A stretch of 64,000 nucleotides of DNA, from assembly GCA_026874595.1 (NCBI GenBank), contig CM049312.1, positions 75,751,429 to 75,815,428 of the forward strand, in the 5' to 3' direction. Positions 39,501-51,616 of this stretch are shown here, in pieces (the first letter of the stretch is position 1; each line of letters opens with the position of its first letter). A model generated the notes under the pieces. That model was not told the DNA's origin. It did not search any database and worked only from the letters and a program-made list of their open reading frames with translations. The DNA comes from Sipunculus nudus. Its lineage: Eukaryota; Annelida; Sipuncula; Golfingiida; Sipunculidae. A program made the position numbers and the translations under genes.

Positions 39501-42500
39501 AAAACCACAGAAGCCTATGAAGCTGATTTCAGCATTAAAAATTTAGAATAAGGTGTTTGGTATTCTTGTCTCCAGGTTCCTGTCTCCGTAACCTTGACAT
39601 TACATCATTAAGGAGACCCAGCGAAATTAAGATGAGGTGCTCATGTCAAGCAGGTGTCTCCATCATACTCACCATCATCAAAGATGACGAGGAGGGGGGC
39701 GACCAGGTCACACATACCCTGGATGTACCCGACGTCAAGGTGTTCCCACACATACCTGAAAATAACCACAGGCGGAACATGACAGGTAATGAAGGTGTTT
39801 GATATAAGAATTAGTAAACAAAGTCCATTTACATCTAATATGTCAAACATCCCTACCAGATCAAATGTTGTGGCCTTATACTGTGACTGGCTTCATATTC
39901 AGGATGTTAAACTTTCTAGATTTTAATTTTTTCATCATTTCTCAAGGGTTCAATTTTCAAAGTATCTTTGTACAATAACTTACATATTCATTATTAATTA
40001 TATTAATTAACATTTGTTCAAAATTGTAAGAAAATTGAAGAAGAACCAAATGGACAACAAACAGTACTGTTCATCAATGGAAGATAATATGTGAGTAATA
40101 TTTGTTGATTAAGAGGTAACATATATAAGATCTAATGTTACACAAAATATGTATTTTAAGCCTTTTTTGACATGCCCTTGATGATTGGACTTCTTATTAA
40201 TGAAGGTTTTATTTTTTGCAATATTTTCATTTCTGTGGAAATTGCAAATTTTAAACCCTTGCAGACAAAAGGCTGATCACAGTATCTTGTTAATGATATG
40301 CCATGCACTTGCCTACTCTAGATCTTGTGTGAATGATGGACAGACAAAATGTACTTGGGTTTGTCTGAAAAAATCATTATTAGCTTCCAGAACAGATGGC
40401 CGAATATGAGTGATGACTAAGTGTAAAGACTGACCGTACATTAGATCTGAGACACAGGAGAGGAGACTCACGTGCACATAACGTTCCTGAGTTTCTCAAG
40501 GTTAGCCGGCGTGAAGTACCAGTAGTTGCGGTCACATCGTTGGACATCTTTGTCGATCCTGTGCAGATTTAATGCCACATTGTCCAGAAGCTCAGCCTGG
40601 TCAGAATAAAACACATATCATACCTCTTGTACATGGCTTTTGTTTTTTTATATATAGCTGTGTTGGTGTACACTCACCCTTATAAAAAACACAGCATTTA
40701 TTATTTTATTATCTATTGGAGGGGTGCATATTACACCCATCATATGTCTTGTGACCTCTGACCTCATTAAATATGTATGGATTTTGCCAAGGATTTATTT
40801 TAGGTGAGATAACCTATTGGTAAATATTTATAATAATTTTTATAAAAAATTGATAAGATTTTGGTTAGTCACGAAAGTCTGATAATCTCTAACCTCATTA
40901 AATATCCATGGTTTTGCCTGTAATTGAACTTAGTGAAATAATCTATTAGTACGTAGTTATGGTGAGTTTTGTGAAAATATATCAAATGCCTGGTAAGTTC
41001 TCATGGGGACACTTAAAGTTAATGGACTGACAGCAGGGGTAACCATAATATGTCCATTTATAAATCAACGTATAAATTTAATGTACATACAGAATAGATG
41101 CCTCCCTGTGAGCACGGAGATGCTGTTAAACTTTCCCGGGATGCACAGAGATGTTCTACAGAACAGAAAAACATAATTCGTAATTTAAACAAATCAGTGA
41201 GTATTGGTTTCATCGATATTCATATTATAAGATTCATGGGTAATTATCAGGGTTGGTTTCAGGATTCCAGGAATCCTCCTTAAAAAACAAATAACCCCAA
41301 TGAACATGTAAAGTGCACCCCTACCCTCCATATATACAAAAGATACATTTCCAAAAACAAATTTCCCTTAAAAACTTCATCAGATGTGTTCTGTTTTAAT
41401 GTAAATTGTATAAATCCTCAGTGAGACCTGTTAAAGAAGAAAGGTTTTTGTTTTCATGCCTCCTTGCCTTTTTTTGTGGATGTTAACCACCTCCATTTTG
41501 TAAAGCTGGCTTAACTAAGTATTTTATACATCTGTATAATCCCATTCAAGTTTCTGACTATGTGACAGGGCTTAAAAATATGATTAACCTGGTGTCAACC
41601 AGGCCTTGTGTTTGATACCTGTGGAGCAAATCTTGAGCATATTCATGGGGTTACTCGTTTATCATTACTGACTGTTCCCCCTAAAAAAATTTAAATATAA
41701 ATAAATATGAGGGGGCCTTCCTACTAAATGTAAAATCCTGAAACCAACTCTCTGTTATTATGCAGTAATTTCTATATGTGAAAATGATATAAAAGTTTCC
41801 ATCATGCCTTTGATTGCCTTATATTCTACATGAATCCTCTCAAAGAATATGACACCTGTTCTTTTGCTTATCTTTTTCAAAATATCCCTTCATGTGTAAA
41901 AGTGTAAAAAATCTGAGGATTGCGAGATTCAATGAAATGGATCTGAAAATTGAGCCAATAATCATTTTTACCTGCTCCATCATCAGAAGTGCTGAGTAGG
42001 TCCGCTCTGGGCGGAGTCTTCTCTCTTAGCTCCCCCCTCTCTTCTGTCAATCCTGTTCCTGACTCCGCCCCCAGCTCTGTGCTACCACTGTCTACAGAGG
42101 GATTAGTGATAATGATACCCCTATCTTCACGGTCTTGTGATAAGTTTTCAACATTTTTATCAGTGTCACTGCTGTCACAGCGCTCCTTAGAGCTGGCTGA
42201 AGCCTGCTGGGCCAACGAGTCCCCAAGTCCCTCATCTGGCGATGTCGTAGACGTGCTGTCTTTTATACTGACGCAACGTGTGACTAGTTTGTGATCTGTG
42301 GGTTTGGCTTGAACTTCATGTATAGAAGGAGTGGGCGTTTCCTGGTCTGGAGTGGGCGTGGTCACAGCGGTCTCGCTCTCCTCTGGAAGCGTTGATGGGT
42401 GGGAAAACTCTTCTGAATCAATGCTTTCAAAAACATCGTTACTGAGACTAGAATCTTTGCGTACAAGGGGTATTGTCCCGTCTTGACTTTCTTGTGATAA

Positions 42501-45500
42501 TTTTGCCAGATTGGCCGCCATGATTTCCTTATCTCTCTGCCGTACGATGGCTTCGACCGCCAACCACTCAGACATCGTAGCCTCAAAGTGCTGCTGTATG
42601 GACTCTTCCAGTTCGTTCCTCTGATCAGGAGTGCTACCAAACTCGTAATGACCCAGCAAATATGGCCAAACCTGTAAAACAATACACACAGTAATCTAAT
42701 AAATCAGTTCTCCATTTCCAGGGTTTATAAATTCCTCAAGAATCTCACTGAAACAACACAATAATTATTATCATGTATAATTTTTCCAAACACTGTGAAA
42801 GCCTGGTTTTGAATAATAATCATTCTAAGCATTTTAACATTGTTTGCCTGTAAATCTACCTTACAAATAAACTAGATGTGTCAGAACAACACGAATGTCC
42901 TCTTCTGGGGCAAATTAGAAATATTTGTTAAAGTTTGTAAAATTTTCTGTGTTCAGGAGCTGTCATACGGTCAAAAGTAGGTGAACCAGGACAAAATGTG
43001 AACTCGATCTGTAAGTGGTTATTATGCACCCACACAAAAAAAATTAGGCCAATATCTGCAAACTAAGACAACTGCAACGAAACACAAACTCAATCTATAA
43101 CTGGTCATGTTCTGTCAAGGTCCAATAAATCAGGTCAATATTTGCAAGCACTGTGAAAAAAAGTCAGTACATGTGAATTTATCATGAAAATTTCTATTTG
43201 CATGAAATTTTCTGTTCTTTAACTGTCATACGGGACAAAATGCAAACTCAACCTGTAAGTGGTCATTTGGCACAACAAATTTCAGGCCAATATCTGCAGG
43301 CATTGTGAAAAAAAGTCTGTAAATGTGCATTTATCATGAAAATCTAATTTTTTCATAAATTTTCTATGTTCAGGAGCTGTCATACGGTCAAATGTAGTTC
43401 AACTGGGACAAGTGGTCATTTTGCTGCCACATACTAACAAGTGACCCATGGGTCATGACGCTCAGCTGACTGGGAAGAGCTTCGCAAAAGGAAATTTTAT
43501 CATCAGAATGGTATAGTATACACCCATTCATCTGAAGCATCAAACAGATTAACCAACAGGCCAAGTTTTAGTCTGTATTTATATATCTCAAAAATAGAGA
43601 AAAAATGTGTGAACTTTAAAAACTAGAATACGGGTAGCCGACAAGTGAGTACGTGTATCTGCCAAAATCAGAATGGAACTGGTGAAGTGAGGCATGGATT
43701 GAGTGGCAAGGGGAAATAGAGTGAGGTATGTTGCATATTAGCATAGATGTCTGCAGCCTAAATGTGTAGGTAGGTTGTGCCACCTACCACAAATCCAGAA
43801 AGCTGTCCAAGTTGTATACATATGCAAAATTTTAGGCAGAAAAGTCAAACCACTACATGCACTGCATGTTCCCGAGATATGAGCTTGGATGTCTGCAGCA
43901 TAAACAAGAATGTAGGTGGCGCGACCTGTCATAAAATCAGGAAAGCTATCCAGGATGTATAAAACTGCAAAATTTTAGGCAGATATGTCAAACCACTGCC
44001 GAGATATGAGTGACATTATCCCACGGCAGACAGACAGACGCTGACCAAAAATGGTTTCAGGTGGCGCCACCATTTTTGCGTATGATTAAGAGCTATTTGA
44101 GATCTATACACATGCAAAATTTTGGCCCAATCGGTCAAATGGTTCCCGAGATATGAGCTTTGATGTCATCAGCGTGAACGTGAATGTAGGTGGCGCCACC
44201 TGTCATAAAATCAAGAAAGCTATCCAGGATGTATACGCATGCAGAATTTCAGGTGAATTAGTCAATACACTGCAGAGATATGAGTGATTTCAACCCAAGG
44301 CAGATGAACAGATGGACACTGTGCAAACGAGGTTACAGGTGGCGCCACCATTTTTTGTGTATGTTATAGAGCTATCCAAGGGCTTCATTTGTATAAATTT
44401 TATTTCCTGATCGGTCAAACAGTTCCCGAGATATGAGCTTGGAAGTCATTTGCGTGAAAGTGAATGTAGGTGGCGCCACCTCTCATAAAATCAAGAAAGC
44501 TATCCAGGATGTATATGCATGACAAATTTCAGGTGAATTAGTCAATTCACTGCAGAGATATGAGTAATTTTAACCCAAGGCAGATGAATAGATGGACACT
44601 GTGCAAACATGGTTACAGGTGGCGCCACCATTTTTGTGTATGTTATAAAGCAATCCAAGGGCTTCATTTGTATAAATTTTATTTCCTGATTGGTCAAACG
44701 GTTCCCGATAAATGAGGGTTTATGTGTGGGATCAGACGCACAAATGGACGCTAGATAGAAGGTCAGAGGTCAACGCTAATTGGTTAGGCACCAGTTCACA
44801 TGTGCCCCGATAATTGGTGTAAGTTTCGGAAAAATTGGTCCATTAGTCTCAGAGGAGCTCTCTTGAAACGAACGCGGCGCGGAGGAGCCCGGTCAAAAAC
44901 ATAGTATCTGCAAAACTTTGTTTTGGCGGATACAAAAATACAGGTGGCTCCACCAGTCTGCAGAAACTAATAAAAAAACTTAATGGTCAATATCCATGCA
45001 AAGAATCATGGTAATCTCCGCATTAGTTGTTCAGATACTTCAGCTTTTGTATCAAATTGTCCACTATTCTGAGGGATACTCTGGAGTCCTATAGCTTGAA
45101 GGATATGGGTAACAGAGACCTAATTTCAAGTTTCCACAGGCACTTTTCATGGGCCTCCTTGCATGACAAGAATGAAGATTCTAGGTCCAGTTGTTGTAAT
45201 TTGTACCCTGTTGACAGATAACCACATCTTTAAAGGTCTCAAAAAAAGAGAAAAAATTTGTAAAAATTTGAAAAAAATAGAGGTGGCGCACCCAGTCTGC
45301 AGAAACTGATGGAACAGCTCATGATCAATAAGTGTGTCGAAAATCATGACCATCAGTGTTGTAGTTATTGAGATACTGCAGTTTTTGTATCAAATTTTCG
45401 ATTATTCTGGGGGTATTTTGGAGCCATACAGCTTAAAGAATATGGGTAACAGAGACCTAATTTCAGGTTTCCATGGAGACTTTTCATGGGTCTCCCTGTG

Positions 45501-48500
45501 TGTCAAGAATGAAGATTCTAGGTCCAGTTTTTATGATTTGTGCCCTGTTAACGGATGTTCATATCTTTAAAGGTCTCAAAAATAGAGAAAAAATTCATAA
45601 TAAAACCCGAACGAATACAGGTGGTGCCACCAGTCTGCAGAAACTGATGAAACACTCCATGATCAATATCCATGCAAACAATTATGGTGATCTCTGCATT
45701 AGTTGTTCAGATATTTCAGCTTTTGTATCATATTTTTCATTATTCTAAGCTGTACTTTGGAGTGTCATAGCTCAAAGGATATGGGTAACAGAGACCTAAT
45801 TTCTGGTTTCCATGGAGACTTTTCATAGGTCTCTCAGATTTTTCATGGACCTCTCAGTGTGTTGAGAATGAAGATTCTAGGTCCAGTCGTTACGATTTGT
45901 GCAACATTAACATATGACAGCATCCTTACAGGTCTCAAAAATAGAGGAAAAAATCGTAAAAAATTGAACAATACAGGTGGCGCCACCAGTCTGCAGGAAC
46001 TGATGGAACATCTCATGATCAATATGTATGCCAAAAATCATGACCATCAGTGATGTAGTTATTGAGATATTGAAGTTTTTGTATGAAATTTTTGACTATT
46101 CTAGGGGGTACTTTTGGGCCCCATAGCTCGAAGGATATGGGTAACAGAGACCTAGTTTCTGGTTTCAAAGGAGATTTTTCATGTACCTCTCAGAATCTGA
46201 AGTTACAAGGTTCTAGTTCCCGCGGTTATGATTTGTGCCTTGTTAACAGATGTTCACATTTTTAAAGGTCTCAAATATAGAGAAAAAAATTCGTAAAAAA
46301 TCGAAAAATACAGGTGGCACCACCAGTCTGCAGGAAGTGATTGAACATCTCATGATCAATATGTATGCCAAAAATCATGACCATCAGTCAAGTAGTTAAT
46401 GAGATGTTGAAGTTTTTGTATGAAATTTTATACTTTTCTGGGGGGTACTTTGGGGCCCCATAGCTCAAAAGATATGGGTAACAGAGACCTAATTTCTGGT
46501 TTCCAAGGAGATTTTGCATGGACCTCTCAGAATCCCAAGTTACAAGGTTCTAGGTCCAGTGGTTACGATTTGTGCCTGGTTAACAGACGGACAGACAGAC
46601 GGACGACGGACAAAGAGTGATCGCTATAGCTCAGATGACTTTCACTCAGCTGAGCTAAAAATTAGGTCAATATCTGCGGGCATTGCTAAAAAAAAGTCCA
46701 TACATGTGCATTTGTCTGGAAAATTTCTATTTTTTCATGAAATTTTCTATGTTCAGGAGCCTTCATACGGTCAAAAGTAGGTCAACCAGGACAAAATGCA
46801 AACTCCATCTGTAAGTGGTCATTATGCACCCACACACCACAAATTAGGCCAATATCTGCAAGCATTGCGAAAAAAAACGCCGTACATATGCATTTCTCAT
46901 GAAAATTTCTATTTTTCATGAAATTTTCTATGTTCAGGAGCTGTCATACGGTCAAAAGTAGGATGAAACGAGAACTTGATCTGTATCTGGTCATTATCTG
47001 CCCACACATAAAAAATCAGGCCAATTTCTGCAGGCAATGCAAAAAAAAGTCCCTACAACTGTTTGATTTCAGAATGACTGAAGGTCAGAATGACGGACAT
47101 GGGTAAAACAATATGCCCCGGCCACTTTGTGGCGGGGGCATAAAATTAAACTGATCAGAGTAATTTCAGGTTAGAATTAAACTAAATTATGAAATATTAA
47201 TACTCAGTACTACTGTATGGAAATATCTATGGAAATATGGGACTTATAGGGGCAGATCTTAAAGGGTTACCAGTAGGTAACAATTTCACTACAATCTAAG
47301 GACCTTTGACTTTGTGTGTAATAATTACAGTTCATGCATCTGACCTCAGTCAGACACATACCTCTTTCCTGATGTCATTCTCACAGCCGCCATAGTAAAC
47401 CAGTCGGTACATTTCTTCACGGTTTGTGACCTGAAAAACACACATTAAGGTCATCTAGTTGTAAACTGATTACTGACATCTGATAGTGCTCAATAAAACT
47501 TAGTGTGATGGAAACTGACAAATTTTATTGGGAATTTAAGAATAATACATGGGTAATACATTAGATATTAAAATTTGATACCATATGGATAGAAACAGTT
47601 AACAACAGTGGTGATTTGTGTAGACTGGTTGAGTTATACATGTGCATTTTTATCTCTGTGACCCAGCTTGTGACATCTGGGTTTTACTGTATGCAAAATG
47701 GCAGATTCAAGAGGGGTTTTCAGAAACTGGGAGAAAGAAACCTGTAAGGGTTCTATGAGGGCACAGAAAGTAACACAAAAGTACTCTGAGGACAGGGGCC
47801 ACGTAAGAATGTATTTGTGAAGAGAGTTTGGTAACCAGGGGATGTGTATCAGCAAATTATGGTGTGGTATAACACAACTCTGTGACCACTGCAAATTATA
47901 GTAGGTTGCAGTTCAAAGTAGGACTGGAGAAGCTTAAATATATACAAATTGTAGTTTCTCACCACTCCATTGTTGACCATGTCCGCCCATGCTTCAGCAG
48001 TGATTCCATCGGAGGCGTCGGAGGGGTTGTCAACGGGGACAACTGTGGTGTTCACTAGACCTGATAGATGTGTTCGAACTGTTTTCAGGTGACGGCAGTG
48101 GGCCAGCCCTGAAAAATGTATGCAGCATATGACCAGCTCTACAGAGGACAATCCTCACATGTTGTTTATGATAATCCTATTACACCTGAACTGCTAGGAA
48201 CATTCAAACTATGTTTGCTGGATCTTGCCCCTGGAGATTCCATAAAGGTTAGTAAAATTCTGAACTCAGGGACTTACACTGTACATAGCTGTAGCTTTTA
48301 ACCGTATCACATGGTTATCATCAGCAGACTAACATGCAGGTGTCAAATGACGTCAAATCAGGGGTCACATGACGTCAAATCAGGTCTGCTGCTGATGATG
48401 ATCCGGTCAAAAGCTACAGCTACTTACAATGTAAATCCCCTTAGTTCAGAATTTTACTAAACGTTTTGCTAGGAACATTGTTTCTTTAACAAATGTTGCC

Positions 48501-51500
48501 CCTATTTAAAGAACGATTTAAAACACAATAGGTTCTATGATTGTGTGTATCTAGAGCTGTTGATTCTATAAAATAAGAAACCAAATTTTAGATATCTTGC
48601 AGTCATGGTATTGTTACAAAAGCCAGCTTCTATATTAGGAATGACCATACCTAAAACTGCAAATATTTCCTATACAAGCACATAAATTGCAGTGTCCAAA
48701 TAAACATAAAAACAAAAGGAAAGCAAAGCATGGAAAACAGAATTTTTTTCTAATAATGGCAACCAATAATTTTAACCATAGCTTCAATGTGGGTAAGTTT
48801 CATCCGCATATAATTATTTAAAAAAACAACAAGATCATGAAAATTAATTTCACAGTACTTTATGGTAAATAGGTTATAATAATTTGAATAAGTGAATGAC
48901 GAACTTACAGCCATAGAAGGCTCGTGATAAGATCTGATTCCTCATTGTATCACAGAGTTGTTTCACAGCGCTCCGACTGAGAACGAAAACCAACAACAAG
49001 TTAGTATCACATTAACGTGTGCCATGTTTTATCCTTATGCTACTGAAAATGTGAATAATGAAAGCAATATATCTGACATTAGATTAAAGACAGTCATAGT
49101 TAAAAATTATTTCAGTGTTTCCTAATTTTAATCTTTCTAAGAGGCTTTTCTCCATTTCAAAATTTTCTCCATTTCGAAAGAAATTCATTTTTTCATGATT
49201 GCCTCTTAAAATTCTTCCTTTCATAAATACAGTACAGCATATTTGCCTATTATAGAGAGGTGACTCTGATAAAGGGGTGACCGTTAAGAGAGATGCTCCG
49301 TTTCTTTCACATATTTTCAGTCTGATTATTTATCAAAACTTGGGGTCTTTACCCAGATATATTACAAAATGTAGTCAGCAATTTTCTTACACATAAAACA
49401 CATGGGCATGCTGCTAAAAATGTGCTAAGTAGAAACTTCATGACATTTTCACCTTAGAAGGTACATTTTGTGTGGCAGATCAATAGGCTTCACCTCTAAT
49501 CCCAGTCTCTTATGTTTATGTACAAATATAAAAGTGGAAGCTGTTAAATATTAAAGTAAAATCTCTGATTTCCTCTTTGTGTCATACCTGTGAGCGTTTT
49601 TAGATATACAGCTGTTATTAAAATGCTGCTGTGTCTTGGCGTATGACTGTATGGCAGACACTGGCTGTTGGGTGAGGGGGCTCTGTGCTGACGCTTTCTT
49701 TTGTGGCCACGGGAAATTTTCACTTTTTTCCTTCAGTCGTGGTTCCAACATTTCTCCTGAAGTGAGGAAAACACTGTTTTTACAAATGTAACTTGATTGG
49801 ACAGAAATCACAAAAAAAATAACATTTCATTTATTTTACATTATGGTTTGTACAGATCTTATATTATATTGATTTGATGGGGGGGTATTAACCTATATTA
49901 TCTGGCTTTGACAGGTGCAATTTACCTATAATATCTGGCTTTGATAGCTAGTTTTTACCATATCAGGCTTTGAAAGATGGTATTTATCTGTAGTATCTGA
50001 CTTTGAAAGGTGGTATTTACCTACAGTATCTGGCATTGACAGCTAGTGTTTACCATATCAGGCTTTGAAAGATGGTATTTACCTACAGTATCTGACTTTG
50101 ACAGGTGGTATTTACCTACAGTATCTGGCATTGACAGGTGGTATTTACCTATAGTATCTGGCTTTGACAGGTGGTATTTATCTATAGTATCTGGCTTTGA
50201 CAGGTGGTATTTACCTATAGTATCTGGCTTTGAAAGATGGTATTTATCTTTAGTATCTGGCTTTGACAGGTGGTATTTACCTATAGTATCTGGCTTTGAC
50301 AGGTGGTATTTACCTATAGTATCTGGCTTTGACAGGTGGTATTTACCTATAGTATCTGGCTTTGACAGATGGTATTTACCTATAGTATCTGGCTTTGACA
50401 GATGGTATTTATCTATAGTATCTGGCTTTGACAGGTGGTATTTACCTATAGTATCTGGCTTTGACAGGTGGTTTTTACCTATAGTATCTGGCTTTGACAG
50501 GTGGTATTTACCTATAGTATCTGACTTTGACAGGTGGTATTTACCTATAGTATCTGGCTTTAACAGACGCTATTTACCTATATTATCTGGCTTTGACAGA
50601 TAAACGATCCGGAACACGTAATCCGTGGCCTCTTCATCCATGTCACCTTCATCTCCCTCGTCTATGGATGTCTGACCTTTTTGACCATTCATTTTGCTTC
50701 CTTTGCGCTTTAATTTTGGGAACACCTTGCCTGCTTGGAACAGGAGAGACCATATTAGTATGAAGGTTCTAGTCACTGTTAGAAAATACTGAACAGCAAC
50801 AGTACGCAACAATGTAGCTATCAGTAGACTCTTTTTTTTCCACATGCACTGGTACTTCACATTCTGGGGTAGTGAGGTTGGCTTTAGATTTTCAGGGTTA
50901 ACTTTTTGTAGTTTTCCATTTTTTCAGGGTTTTTATGGAGAGTTTCACTTTTGTAACTAACCTACAAAGACTATACCTTTTCATTACATGAATTTTAATA
51001 ATCTAAATAATCTAACAATCATTACATGAATGCATTTATAATCTAAATTATATGACAATGACCCAAGGGAACACTGAATGCCAGTAGAATTTCTTTTTCA
51101 TTAGGGTAGACAAATATAAAAGCCATCCACAGTAACCATCGTCTGGTTATCAAGGTGGAGTTAAAAAATATTCAAGTAGAATTTAAAAAAATATGCCAGA
51201 GGCTCTGACAACAACTTAACTGTTGAAAATCAAGATCCTTGTATACTTGAACCATTTAAGGCATAACAAAATATGACAATCTTTGTTTCATTACTGACCC
51301 AAACACTCAGTGTTATTCTCTGCCGGCAGTTGTCGCTTTGCAATGATACTTTTGTTTTAGGTGACAATTTTAAACTATTCTGATGTATCAGGCATCCTAG
51401 CCAGGGTACATTAAACATATTTACCAACTTATATCAGACATATGCTTGGAGGCATTACTTCACTACGTGATTAAGTATATATATAAAAAGTCTGTATTTT

Positions 51501-51541
51501 TCAAATTTAATTCATATCAATCACAAGAAAGGGTCATAATT

Positions 51542-51616
<75 letters not shown>

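Larger units (their letters stand above)
39416..47361. other. Introns J-K, I-J, H-I and G-H outside named repeats
   Basis: The short introns between exons K, J, I and H show only repeat J near 40.7-41.1 kb. The intron between H and G is mostly the nested 42872-47146 element. Confidence 0.5.

Noticed and set aside
42362-42682. Second frame overlapping SGSM exon H
   Set aside because: Shadow of the true coding frame, which carries the [12 protein letters not shown] motif and matches the flanking exon phases.
50046-50603. Plus-strand 185-codon frame with 11-residue repeats ([11 protein letters not shown])
   Set aside because: It is the antisense of the 33-bp minisatellite; 33 being divisible by three keeps any stop-free frame open. 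It overlaps the end of SGSM exon C and has no domain or context.
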